The notes beneath the pieces were generated by a model. It was given only the letters and a program-made list of their open reading frames with translations, made no database searches and was not told the origin of the DNA. A stretch of 64,000 nt of DNA from Dyadobacter psychrotolerans. GTDB taxonomy: Bacteria; Bacteroidota; Bacteroidia; Cytophagales; Spirosomataceae. Location of the stretch: assembly GCF_004349265.1 (NCBI RefSeq), contig NZ_SMFL01000002.1:496001-560000 (forward strand). The letters run 5' to 3'. Positions within the stretch are counted from its first letter, which is position 1; the number at the start of each line of letters is the position of its first letter. Of this stretch, positions 17,011-26,535 are shown one piece after another. The position numbers and the translations under genes were made by a program.

Positions 17011-20000
17011 TCAGAATTTTAAATTGAGGCCTGCCGTCAGTGTGCGCACATAAGGGTAGGAGTTGTAGCCGGCAAAAGGCATCTCCGGATCCATATTAAT
17101 TCCGGTTTTATTGAAATTCAGCAGGTTAAAGCCGTTTACATACACACGCAATCTTCTGATTCTGATTTTTTCTAGTAAAGAAGAAGGTAATGTGTAGCCC
17201 AATTCCACAGATTTTAATCTCAGATAATTACCTGAACGAAGCCAGAAATCTGAATCAGCTGTATTATTACCGCGGTCTGAGATGCCAAGCCGCGGATAGG
17301 GCGCTGAAGGGTTTGATGCCGTCCAGGCCTCCGGACTAAACTGATTGATATAGCCATTGTTATTAGAACCCGCCATCACAAGTGTTCTTAACTGTACAGT
17401 ACGCCCTGCAACTCCCTGTGCAAGCAGCGAGAAGTCGACTGACTTGTAGCTTGCACCAATTTTGAAGCCATAAAAAGTGTCTGGCGTATCGTTGTATTCG
17501 GTCATCACGCGGTCGTAATTGTCAACAACACCGTCTGAGTTGACATCTTTGTACTTGATATCACCCGGCTGTAATTTTCCTGCAAAGCGCTGAACGGGAC
17601 TGTTATTTATTTCCTCCTGCGATTGAAAAATACCTTCTGAGATCAGCATCAGTTTACCAAAACCTGTTACGCTGCCGATATTATATCCTGCCTGCTGCTG
17701 ATAATCAGCCAGTCCTGCTGATTCATTGATACGCAGAATTTTATTTTTGGCATAAGTGAAATTACCGCCGAGCATTATTGTAAAAGCACCAAACTTTTGG
17801 GTAAAATCAATTGCTCCTTCAAACCCGTTCAGCCGGGTCTCGCCATCGTTGATCCGGTAAGTGGCCAGGCCGATAATCGATGGGTAGATGGGATTGGTCA
17901 GAATGTCCTTCCGATACTCATTAAAATAATTGGCAGAAATGGAAAGTCGGTTTTTCACCAGCTGAGCGTCAAATCCCACATCTGTTTTAACCGCCGTTTC
18001 CCAGGTCATATCGGGATTGGGCAGTGTGTTTTCCGACGCACCAGCCTGTGCCGAATAACTTGTTCCGAAAGCATAACTTCCGTTGGCAGGGTTAAAAAGG
18101 TAAGCGTATGGAAATTTATTAGTCTCACCGGTTGAGTTATTTCCTGCTTTGCCGTAAGAAGCCCGTATCTTCAGATAATCAAGAAAGGAAGTATTTTTAA
18201 GAAAAAGCTCTTCCGAAATCACCCAGCCGGCAGCAATCGCCGGGAAAAAGCCAAATTGTTTTCCTGGCATATAATTGTCTGCACCTGTATAACTGGCAAC
18301 AAGATCGGCATAGTACCTGTTATTGAAACTATACGAAACTCTTCCTGAAAAACCCTGTCTCTTGTCTTCAAGTCTGGTTGGATTGAATGTGACGGCCTGC
18401 TGATATCGCGCGGTTATCCGAAAATGATGTTTGCCAAAGTTTTGATCATAATCAAGCCCGGTCCAAAGCTCATTTGTACGAACGTTATCAGCAAAAGTGG
18501 ATGCCAGATAACCAAGCGGAGTTTGCGTCCCAAACCTGGTTAAAGCCCCGGTTGTTCCCCGCTCATATACCTCATATTCCTGACTACGACCGCTAAGGTA
18601 ACGGCCTTGAATATCAAAGGTATAAAACAGATTGGCCGTTAAACCGTTAAGCCAGAAATCTAGCTTGTGATTGGCATTGATCGTTCCCTGCAATACCCTT
18701 GTTACTTCGCTTCGATTGCCTTGCCCCTGAAGCTGCGCCAGCGGATTGCTTCGGTAGAGGTTGCTACCTCCGTAAGAACCATCTTCATTTAGTAAAGGAA
18801 AGGCATTGGGAGGTGTATCAAAAACAGTGCTTAAAAAAGTAGCGCTTGTACTGCCCGGTTCGCGGCGGTCTTCAATTCTTCCGCCCATATCCAGCTGCAC
18901 GGTCAGCAGCGGAGTAACCTGTATATCCAGATTGGTCCGAAGGTTGTAGCGGCGGTAGCCTGCATTGGTATTAAACAGTGGATGATCGGTATGATTATAA
19001 AGGCCTCCCTGATTAAAATAGCTCAAATTTGTAAAGTAACGTACCGCTTTTGAACCACCGGACGCTGTCAGCACATGGCGCTGAACGAGCGCATTGTTTT
19101 TGAAAAACTCCTCAACGAAGTTATTATTGGGATACTTGTATGGGTCAGTTCGACTTTTATAACCGTCAAGCGTTTCCTGGGAGTAAAGAGGAGCAAAGCC
19201 GTCTGTCTGTAAGGCGCGGTTATATAAAGAACCGAAGGTAAAGGAATCCAAAGGTTTAGCCAGAACAGTGGGCTGCTGCGTTCCCATCTGCGTATCGTAG
19301 GTAAACAATGTTTTGTCCGCGCTGCCACGTTTGGTGGTAATCAAAAGCACTCCGTTTGCTGCGCGGTTTCCGTACCAGGCGAGTGAGGCCGCATCTTTCA
19401 GCACACTTATTCCTTCTATTTCACTAAGATCCATATCGGAAAAGTCGCGAACTACACCATCCACCAAAACAAGTGGAACATTTGCACCAGCGAAGGATGC
19501 ACGGTTCCGGATCACAATAGTAGTTTCATCTCTTCCAGGAAGTGTACCGGTTTGCCAAACGTTAAGACCAGGAAGCTGGCCTGCAAATAAATTAGTCAGC
19601 GAGCTCGAAGGTATCTGAGGAAGTACAGATGATTTAAGCGAAGAAACTGCTCCGTTTATTTCGCGTTTTTTACGAATATCAAAAGGGATGTAAACGTCAT
19701 CGTCCATTCCTGCATAAGGCAGCGTTTTGGAAACCAGGATTTTTAACGCACCTTTTTCGTTTACAATGGTATGATAATAAGTCAGGTAGTCATCTTTGCT
19801 GAAAATCAGCACATCTCCTTTTACAGCCGTAATTGAAAATTTGCCTTCACTGTCTGTAACCGTTTCCTTACTGCGTTCCTGAACTGTTACGTTCATTCCC
19901 GCTACGGGAATATTGTCTATACCGGTGACGGTGCCTGTAAAGCTGACCGGAGCCGGGTCCTGAGCCATTGCCTCTACGAAAAGCATGGGAATCAGCACTA

Positions 20001-20034
20001 AAAGCCTGGAAAATATATGGTGAAATTTCATCAT
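17011..20034 (-). CDS. SusC/RagA family TonB-dependent transporter, second pair
   Basis: A 1007-residue outer-membrane transporter. A signal peptide (to about residue 24) is followed by a carboxypeptidase-like domain (GTVTGIDNIPVAGMNVTV, about 34-105), a plug with LVLVDGVV and SVLKDAASLAWYGNRAANG, and a 22-strand-type barrel ending in aromatic Phe (LNLKF). The usual VVVGYG motif before the plug is absent; KKREINGAVSSLKSS stands in its place. It is somewhat shorter than the first SusC. It lies 21 bp after SusD1 and 24 bp before SusD2, so all four genes are probably co-transcribed. Confidence 0.94.
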   Translation of the reverse strand: MMKFHHIFSRLLVLIPMLFVEAMAQDPAPVSFTGTVTGIDNIPVAGMNVTVQERSKETVTDSEGKFSITAVKGDVLIFSKDDYLTYYHTIVNEKGALKILVSKTLPYAGMDDDVYIPFDIRKKREINGAVSSLKSSVLPQIPSSSLTNLFAGQLPGLNVWQTGTLPGRDETTIVIRNRASFAGANVPLVLVDGVVRDFSDMDLSEIEGISVLKDAASLAWYGNRAANGVLLITTKRGSADKTLFTYDTQMGTQQPTVLAKPLDSFTFGSLYNRALQTDGFAPLYSQETLDGYKSRTDPYKYPNNNFVEEFFKNNALVQRHVLTASGGSKAVRYFTNLSYFNQGGLYNHTDHPLFNTNAGYRRYNLRTNLDIQVTPLLTVQLDMGGRIEDRREPGSTSATFLSTVFDTPPNAFPLLNEDGSYGGSNLYRSNPLAQLQGQGNRSEVTRVLQGTINANHKLDFWLNGLTANLFYTFDIQGRYLSGRSQEYEVYERGTTGALTRFGTQTPLGYLASTFADNVRTNELWTGLDYDQNFGKHHFRITARYQQAVTFNPTRLEDKRQGFSGRVSYSFNNRYYADLVASYTGADNYMPGKQFGFFPAIAAGWVISEELFLKNTSFLDYLKIRASYGKAGNNSTGETNKFPYAYLFNPANGSYAFGTSYSAQAGASENTLPNPDMTWETAVKTDVGFDAQLVKNRLSISANYFNEYRKDILTNPIYPSIIGLATYRINDGETRLNGFEGAIDFTQKFGAFTIMLGGNFTYAKNKILRINESAGLADYQQQAGYNIGSVTGFGKLMLISEGIFQSQEEINNSPVQRFAGKLQPGDIKYKDVNSDGVVDNYDRVMTEYNDTPDTFYGFKIGASYKSVDFSLLAQGVAGRTVQLRTLVMAGSNNNGYINQFSPEAWTASNPSAPYPRLGISDRGNNTADSDFWLRSGNYLRLKSVELGYTLPSSLLEKIRIRRLRVYVNGFNLLNFNKTGINMDPEMPFAGYNSYPYVRTLTAGLNLKF

Positions 20035-20055
20035 TCTTAGGGTTTAATTTTGGAA

Positions 20056-21717
20056 TTACCAGCCAGGATTCTGCTCGATAAACTTACTTTTCTGAACCTC
20101 ATTGCGTGGAATCGGGTACAAATGCATGTGGTCCTCATAAACTCTCTGGAAAGACCCGGCAAGCGCTACTTTGGAATAGGTAAAAGTGCCGTTTGCATTG
20201 CGTACGACATTCATTCCATACATGGTGGACGCCACCAACTCTTTTCCTCGTTTCCACCGCATGATGTCATACCACCGGTGGTCCTCAAAAGCCAGCTCTA
20301 CGGCACGCTCATTCCATATTCTTGCACGCATCTGCTCTTTTGTCAGTCCTGTGGGCAGGTCGGGCATTCCGGCTCTTTTTCTTAACTGATTGATCGCGCT
20401 GTAAACCGTTGCGTCCGGGCCTGCTGATTCATTCTGTGCCTCGGCGTAGTTGAGTAAAATTTCTCCGTAACGGTAAAAGATGAAATTAACCAGGGCTGTT
20501 TGCGTACCGGGTGTTTTGTATACCTCAGGCCAGAGTTTTCTTGCATAATAGCGCGTCGCCGTGTAAGCAGAACTTGTCGAACTATAATCGGCGCCTCCGT
20601 CCCACATCTGTAATTTGCGGTCCTGCCATGGCGCGTCATTGTAAAGAATGTTTGCGTAAAATCTCGGGTCGCGGTTTTGGTATGGATTCGCCGGATCATA
20701 GCCTGACTTAGAATCAGTGATAGGAAATCCGTTTTTCATTTCATACAGATCGACATGATTCTGCGTAGGATTGAAGGTCCCGATCCGCCCTCCCGATCCG
20801 GGTGACATTACAGATTGAATTGCCCAGTTAAAACTTCTCGGACCCTTGATTTTGATAAGAATGTATTCTTCGATGGTACCGTTGCCGGTTGGCGTAATGA
20901 TTTCTTCATACTTTGGATGAAGAACATATTTGTTCATGTCCATCACAGCTTTTGCCGCATCGGCTGCGGCTTTCCATTTAGCTAAATCAGAAGTTGGATT
21001 ATGAAGCGGACTGGCAGCATAAAGTAAAGTTCTGCTTTTCAGCGCCCTGGCTGCCCCGATTGTCGGTCTGCCATAATTCGCTACGTCGTGCTCTTCCGGG
21101 AGCAACGCAACTGCCTGATCAATATCCTTCAATATAAAGCTAACACATTCTTCATAGCTGTTTCGGGGCTTGTCGATATCCTCTTCCGGAGAATATGCCC
21201 GGTCGATAAGTACTACACTTCCGAATCTTTTTATCAAATCGAAATACATAAATGCCCGCAGATAATACATTTCTCCTTTGATACGCTGTGGGTTTTGGTC
21301 AGCTTTCCATTTTACCTCATCGATTTTTGAAAGCATTTTATTTACCACACGAATCCCGGAGTAATTCCGGTCGTAGATCACCGAGATGTCGTTAGCCGCA
21401 ATGTTAATAATAGCCGAATGATCATGATATAAGCCTTTGCTCAGCGTGTAGATCATATTGTTTGTAACATCTATTCCGACGGCTTCATCTGAGGCCTGCG
21501 CTGTTCCGAATGAATCGTTAAAACGTAGATAGTCATCTGTGATAAAGCTATATGCATTATCTGCAAACTGGGCTGCCATCACCGGATCTGCAAAAACTTT
21601 TGCTTCATCCAATGCAACATCGGGCGCTACATTTAAAAATTTGTCATCGCAGCCGGCGAGAAACAGCAGCAGGCCGGCAAGCATGATCCTTTTATATTTT
21701 TTCATAATTGTTTCCAT
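20056..21717 (-). CDS. SusD/RagB family glycan-binding lipoprotein, first pair
   Basis: A 553-residue SusD-like protein with a lipoprotein signal (IMLAGLLLFLAGC) placing it on the outer membrane. SusD landmarks are GEMYYLRAFMYFDLIKRFG, ALKSRTLLYAASPLHNP and RIWNERAVELAFEDHRWYDI, and it ends with YPIPRNEVQ. It shares these landmarks with the second SusD in this locus, but the substrate-contacting middle parts differ. The ATG at 21717 is used; a second ATG four codons in (21705, MKKYKRIM) gives a cleaner lipoprotein signal. It follows its SusC by 7 bp. Confidence 0.93.
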   Translation of the reverse strand: METIMKKYKRIMLAGLLLFLAGCDDKFLNVAPDVALDEAKVFADPVMAAQFADNAYSFITDDYLRFNDSFGTAQASDEAVGIDVTNNMIYTLSKGLYHDHSAIINIAANDISVIYDRNYSGIRVVNKMLSKIDEVKWKADQNPQRIKGEMYYLRAFMYFDLIKRFGSVVLIDRAYSPEEDIDKPRNSYEECVSFILKDIDQAVALLPEEHDVANYGRPTIGAARALKSRTLLYAASPLHNPTSDLAKWKAAADAAKAVMDMNKYVLHPKYEEIITPTGNGTIEEYILIKIKGPRSFNWAIQSVMSPGSGGRIGTFNPTQNHVDLYEMKNGFPITDSKSGYDPANPYQNRDPRFYANILYNDAPWQDRKLQMWDGGADYSSTSSAYTATRYYARKLWPEVYKTPGTQTALVNFIFYRYGEILLNYAEAQNESAGPDATVYSAINQLRKRAGMPDLPTGLTKEQMRARIWNERAVELAFEDHRWYDIMRWKRGKELVASTMYGMNVVRNANGTFTYSKVALAGSFQRVYEDHMHLYPIPRNEVQKSKFIEQNPGW

Positions 21718-21724
21718 TTAATTA

Positions 21725-24700
21725 TTAGAAATCAATGTTTACACCTAGGTTGTAGATACGCGAGGTTGGGTAGACGTTGTAAGCTCCCTGCGGTGCACGG
21801 CGTTGAAAGTTCTCGGGATCTACGTACAATACTTTCGTCCAGGTGTACAGATTTTGTCCCGAAACGAAAACGCGCAAGCCTTTTACGCCGATTTTTTTGA
21901 CGATCGGTGAGGGAATCTGATAGGCGAGCTGCGCATTTCTGATTTTGAGGTAAGTTCCATCTGTTAGCAGAAAATCGTTGGTAGAATAACTCATAAAATT
22001 TCCGCCCACAGCTGGCTGAAGCGATGGCCAGGTTGCGTTTGCCGCATTCTCCGGGGTCCACCTGCCAAGCATGTTTTCATACATTTGGTTGCTGCTCAGG
22101 TTACGCTGGTCAAACTGAATCGTGGAGCTCACATGCGTCACACCCTGAAGCATTACCGATAACGACAATCCCTTAAAACTGATATTAGGCTCAATGCTGT
22201 AAGAATATTCCGGCACGTTCGAGTAACCGATCGGTGTGATATCGTCCGTTGAAATCACGCCGTCATTGTTGATATCCTTAAATTTTAAATCGCCTGGAAT
22301 TGGTTTCCCCAACAGGTTTGGGATATATGAATTGATATCAGCCTGAGACTGATAAAACCCATCTGTTTTGTAACCTCTTGTCTGTCCGATAGGATAGCCG
22401 GCAGATTTCTGATAATCAGGACGGCCTATCGGTTCATCCAGATTTTTTATTTCGTTTCTTGCAAAACTTAGCTGTGCATTAAAACCATAACCCAGATTTC
22501 CAATCCTGCGCTGATGCTTCAGTTCTATTTCAAAGCCATGATTGTATACTTCACCAAAATTCACACTTGGATAAGCTTCGCCATACGTGGTTAGTCCGGA
22601 CTGGCGATTAAGCAGGATGTCCGTCCGCTTTTCGTCAAACAAATCGAAGTTTACAGAGAACATATCGTTGAAAAAACTACTTTCAAATCCGATGTTTCTT
22701 TTGGTGGATGTTTCCCAGGTAATCAGCGGGTTTCCGATCCGGGAATGTATTAAAGCAGGGTAGGTACTCATTGACGTCGGCAAACCAAACTGAACAGCAG
22801 TATTTGGTTTTGCAGTTAAACCGAGGTTAGATCCGCCGCCGTAAACAGTGGAAGTTCTTGCGTATTCGTCCAGATATAAAAAACGGTTACCTCCGATTTT
22901 ATCAAAACCAATCTTGCCATAAGATCCGCGTATTTTAAGAAAGCTAACAAATGAAGCGCCTTTCAAAAAATCTTCATTGCTGATTGTCCATCCCGCTGAC
23001 ACTGCCGGAAAAAAACCGTAACGCCTTCCTGATGCAAAATTTTCAGATCCGTTATAAGCTCCGTTGAATTCAGCAAAATACCGGTCCTTGAAACTGTAAG
23101 CGACTCTCGCTACAAGTCCTTGTGATGCATATGCTGGCTGAGCACCTACAACGCGTCTTGCCTGACGTTGGAATAGAGCCAAACCAGTTACTGAATGCTG
23201 ACCAAAAGTCCTGTTATAATTCAAACTGCTTTGGAGATTATAACTTACCGTGCCATCGTAAGTGGCCGTAACCACCCCAAGCGGCGTATCTGCATCACTG
23301 AACGAACTGTTTCCTTTTACGATTTCATCCGTTTGTTTGTTGATGTAGTAAGAAGTAAAAGTGCCCTGCTGTCTTCTGTTGGCGATAAAATAAGCGTCGT
23401 AGGCATACTGAGTTCGAAATGATAGTCCCTTTACAAGTTTTTCGAGCTTGTAATCCAAAGCAAGCGTACTTTCAATGGAATTGTTTTGCTGAATATAATA
23501 ACCTCTGCGGGAAATCCAGCCTAACGGATTCGTCAGGTTTACGCCGGCATTCGGGTTTTCCATAAAACGACCATCCGGTAAAAAGGGCACATAGGCGTAT
23601 GCCGGAATACCATTTACCCGCGATAGCAGATATTCAAACTCCGCATTGGCATAAAATGGATCACCCGCGGGAGCATAACGCTCTTCCAGGCGCCCGCCCA
23701 GTTTAACGGAAACAGTCAGGTCTTTGCTCAGGTTGAGGTCAACATTGGACCGGAAGTTGTACCGGTCATATTTGGGCGTAGTTGAGTAGCCGTAAGGATT
23801 ATCAAATTTTTTCAGGATCCCGTCTTCAAACAGGTAACCAACGGATACAAAGTATTTAGCTATTTTAGTTCCGCCCGAAACGTTGATATTGTGCTGTGTC
23901 TGAGGATAGTATTTTCTTGTCAGGTAGTCAAACCAGTTGAAGTCAGGATATTTGTATGGGTCGGAATGGTCCTGGAATTTTTGAAGTTCCGCTTCCGTAA
24001 AAGCAGCCGCTTTGCCAACGTTTGCATTGGCTTCGTTTAGCAGGCTTGCAGCCGTGAAGGCATTTAACGTTTTAGGTAAATTGGTGTAGGTCTGTATTGC
24101 GACATTGCCTGTATAACTGATACGCGGCTTGCCTTCCTTACCAACTTTGGTCGTGATCAGAATAACCCCGTTACCTCCTTTGATCCCGAAAAGTGCTGTT
24201 GCTGAAGCATCTTTTAAAACTGAAATCGTCTCTATTTCGTTGGGATCGATATCACCAAATGAAGGTCTTTCGGCTCCGTCAACGATAATCAGCGGCGCAC
24301 TTTCTCCGGTTGTTGCGCGGCCACGTATAAAAATATCAGCCTGGTTGTCACCTGGTTTTCCGCTTCTTTGGACCACAAATACTCCGGGCAAACGACCTGT
24401 CAAACTGTTGGTGGCATTACTGGTAGGAGCCTTGATAATTTCATCTGTCTTCATCGACACAACGGAGCCGGTCAGTGTCGACTTTTTCTGGGTTCCGTAA
24501 CCTACCACAACCACGTCCTGTAATTGCTGAAGATCCGCTTTCAGTATTACATCAACCGTCGTGCGATTGGCCGTGTTAACCTCCTGCGGACTATAGCCGA
24601 TAAAACTTACTACAATCACAGCACCCTGTGAAATGGTTATTTTAAATTTCCCATCTGCATCCGAAGATGTGCCATTGGTTGTGCCCTTTTCTGTAATTGT

Positions 24701-24859
24701 GGCGCCTACAAGGGGGCTGTTATCATTTTCAGCCAGAATTTTTCCTGAAACGGAAATTTTAGATCCATTCTGGGCCAGAAGCTTTCCGGTACATAGAAAT
24801 AAAGTTAGCATCGCGCACATAAACCATGGCGGTAGCTTTTGGTGTAAAACGTATTTCAT
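21725..24859 (-). CDS. SusC/RagA family TonB-dependent transporter, first pair
   Basis: A 1044-residue outer-membrane transporter driven by TonB. A signal peptide ends near LLAQ (about 30). A carboxypeptidase-like beta domain follows (VSGKILAENDNSPLVGATI, about 37-110), then the classic SusC motif VVVGYGTQKKSTLTGSV, the plug (LIIVDGAERPSFGDIDPNEI, SVLKDASATALFG) and the beta barrel ending in NLGVNIDF. It is the first SusC of the locus, downstream of the isomerase after a 90-bp gap that contains a hairpin. With SusD1 it would import oligosaccharides. Confidence 0.95.
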   Translation of the reverse strand: MKYVLHQKLPPWFMCAMLTLFLCTGKLLAQNGSKISVSGKILAENDNSPLVGATITEKGTTNGTSSDADGKFKITISQGAVIVVSFIGYSPQEVNTANRTTVDVILKADLQQLQDVVVVGYGTQKKSTLTGSVVSMKTDEIIKAPTSNATNSLTGRLPGVFVVQRSGKPGDNQADIFIRGRATTGESAPLIIVDGAERPSFGDIDPNEIETISVLKDASATALFGIKGGNGVILITTKVGKEGKPRISYTGNVAIQTYTNLPKTLNAFTAASLLNEANANVGKAAAFTEAELQKFQDHSDPYKYPDFNWFDYLTRKYYPQTQHNINVSGGTKIAKYFVSVGYLFEDGILKKFDNPYGYSTTPKYDRYNFRSNVDLNLSKDLTVSVKLGGRLEERYAPAGDPFYANAEFEYLLSRVNGIPAYAYVPFLPDGRFMENPNAGVNLTNPLGWISRRGYYIQQNNSIESTLALDYKLEKLVKGLSFRTQYAYDAYFIANRRQQGTFTSYYINKQTDEIVKGNSSFSDADTPLGVVTATYDGTVSYNLQSSLNYNRTFGQHSVTGLALFQRQARRVVGAQPAYASQGLVARVAYSFKDRYFAEFNGAYNGSENFASGRRYGFFPAVSAGWTISNEDFLKGASFVSFLKIRGSYGKIGFDKIGGNRFLYLDEYARTSTVYGGGSNLGLTAKPNTAVQFGLPTSMSTYPALIHSRIGNPLITWETSTKRNIGFESSFFNDMFSVNFDLFDEKRTDILLNRQSGLTTYGEAYPSVNFGEVYNHGFEIELKHQRRIGNLGYGFNAQLSFARNEIKNLDEPIGRPDYQKSAGYPIGQTRGYKTDGFYQSQADINSYIPNLLGKPIPGDLKFKDINNDGVISTDDITPIGYSNVPEYSYSIEPNISFKGLSLSVMLQGVTHVSSTIQFDQRNLSSNQMYENMLGRWTPENAANATWPSLQPAVGGNFMSYSTNDFLLTDGTYLKIRNAQLAYQIPSPIVKKIGVKGLRVFVSGQNLYTWTKVLYVDPENFQRRAPQGAYNVYPTSRIYNLGVNIDF

Positions 24860-24904
24860 CGGTTTGGAAATTTTTAGGGTTAATCCGGTCGCGTGAGGCA
24901 GATT

Positions 24905-24943
24905 ACAAGGGTGTCATCACGCGAGAATGACACCCTTGTTTTT
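24905..24943 (+). other. 13-bp hairpin between isomerase and SusC1
   Basis: Perfect 13-bp stem ACAAGGGTGTCAT/ATGACACCCTTGT with a 9-base loop. The T-run (five T) lies on the plus strand, although all neighbouring genes are on the minus strand. On the minus strand it could be a processing or attenuation site; on the plus strand it could stop antisense transcripts. Confidence 0.6.
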
Positions 24944-24949
24944 CTTAAC

Positions 24950-26452
24950 TTATTCTCTCAGATCTACTATAACAGCCTCCAGATTCAAGTAACCGGCAAT
25001 TTTGGCAATCGCCTTCGCGTGATGACCGATTCCCAAAGCAAAATGATGCGTGGGTCCTTCTTTCATCCATCGTTGCAGAAAAGTTCTTACGTCTGGTTTG
25101 AAAAATCCTCGTGTATTGGTGTTTCCTGTTGGTGGGATAGGTCCTTCAACAGACTGACCCTCAGCTATTACAAATTTAAACTTTCCATCGTAAGTTGAGT
25201 TGATACTCAGCATCGTAATTGGCCCTTCCTTAATTTTAAACTCGACTCCTGCACCAAAACCTGGCTTTCCATGGTACTTGGTCAGACTTCGTAAAACAGG
25301 TTTCCCATCCGCAATTGCAACGTTATGTGGCCCGTCGTGACCAACCAGTACAAAACCTTCCTTAAAATCAACCGGATGGAATTCGGCAAAGCTACCGCCA
25401 ATCCCTAAACGTTCCATAATCAGCATGGCAAAGCAGGTTTTCAAATCTGATTCTCCGCACATAGGGAATCCTGCACCTGTCAGTAAAGAATTTCCTACAA
25501 TCAGATTAGACATCACCGTACGGGTTTCGCTGTTTTCAGGGCCCTCGTAATAGTAGGCTAAACCGTCGAGTTTTTTCTCTTCTATAAACTTTTCCAGCGC
25601 TACGGTAACCCGCGCAGCTATTTCAAGATCTGAGTCTCTGAGCTTTTCTGAGATCGGGTCGGATACCGGATCTGGCGTATCAAAAAATTCCAGGATGCGT
25701 TCTTTTACAGGATCTATTTCATCTGCTGTTGAATTTTGATATTGCGTTACAATTTCATGCGCTTCGCATTGTACAATGTGAGCACCGAAATGCGCAGTGA
25801 GCATCGTGGAATCAGAATGCATGTCCAGCATGGCTTCGATCGGATGACCTATGTGGCCGATCCTGGCACTCTTTAAATCGTGTAAGACAGCAGCAATCCG
25901 GCAGTATTCTTCTATTTCGGCGTCTGCCTGCGGATCGTCATAAAGTGTCCCGATGATCATGTCCGGAACTTTTTTGCCCATACGGGCCGCTACACCCGCA
26001 AACTCGGGGAGAGAGCAAATATCATCATTGTAAAGCTGCATGTAGGTGGAAGCCCGTGAATAATCCATGGCTTTATCCGGCTGCAGCGCGACCAGCACAA
26101 TTGGCACGTTAATGTTTCTGATTACGACACCAAATGTATTTGATGTCGCATAGGTTACCATGTCACAAAAAATCAGATCCAGATTTGCTGCGTTGAGTTT
26201 TGGTACGAGATCATACGCCTTATGAACATCATCAATCAAGCCAAAATCAATAACTTCGGCATAAGAACCAGTTTGGATCTTTTCTATAAATACAGCCTGT
26301 TTTTGAAGCATGTCTTCCAGTAAGCCTTCAAACTGACTCCAGTATTTGTAGTATCCTACACCAAACACACCTATTCTGGGTCTGGTTTGCTTTCGCTTTT
26401 CAACGATGTCAGCGCTCATCAGGCCATTTTCACTTGGAGAGTTGTTTATCAT
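24950..26452 (-). CDS. L-fucose/L-arabinose isomerase family protein
   Basis: A 500-residue cytoplasmic sugar isomerase-like protein. Residues known to bind metal and substrate in L-arabinose isomerase have plausible counterparts: Glu334 in CGESDLKT, Glu357 in SFAEFHPVD, His372 or His376 in VGHDGPHN, and a His pair in THHFALGIGHH (469-478). The N-terminal half has the Rossmann-like strands of this fold (RIGVFGVGYYKYW). The family converts aldoses to ketoses; the actual sugar is not decided by the sequence. No kinase or aldolase for the product is in the locus. Its promoter region carries one of the two operator-like repeats. Confidence 0.83.
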   Translation of the reverse strand: MINNSPSENGLMSADIVEKRKQTRPRIGVFGVGYYKYWSQFEGLLEDMLQKQAVFIEKIQTGSYAEVIDFGLIDDVHKAYDLVPKLNAANLDLIFCDMVTYATSNTFGVVIRNINVPIVLVALQPDKAMDYSRASTYMQLYNDDICSLPEFAGVAARMGKKVPDMIIGTLYDDPQADAEIEEYCRIAAVLHDLKSARIGHIGHPIEAMLDMHSDSTMLTAHFGAHIVQCEAHEIVTQYQNSTADEIDPVKERILEFFDTPDPVSDPISEKLRDSDLEIAARVTVALEKFIEEKKLDGLAYYYEGPENSETRTVMSNLIVGNSLLTGAGFPMCGESDLKTCFAMLIMERLGIGGSFAEFHPVDFKEGFVLVGHDGPHNVAIADGKPVLRSLTKYHGKPGFGAGVEFKIKEGPITMLSINSTYDGKFKFVIAEGQSVEGPIPPTGNTNTRGFFKPDVRTFLQRWMKEGPTHHFALGIGHHAKAIAKIAGYLNLEAVIVDLRE

Positions 26453-26475
26453 ATCTTTTATGTTTCTGTAAATGT

Positions 26476-26490
26476 ACTTAACGCACTAAG
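26476..26490 (-). promoter_or_regulatory. Operator-like repeat upstream of the isomerase gene
   Basis: Contains ACTTAACGCACTAA, identical to the copy at 27802-27815. With the next base it forms the imperfect palindrome CTTAnnGCnnTAAG. It lies 24 bases before the isomerase ATG, and about 10 bases downstream of a TTTTTTTG stretch that could be a weak -7 box. Confidence 0.6.
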
Positions 26491-26535
26491 AATTTTATGC
26501 AAAAAAAGAATTTTTTATTTATATAAAAAATGGAT

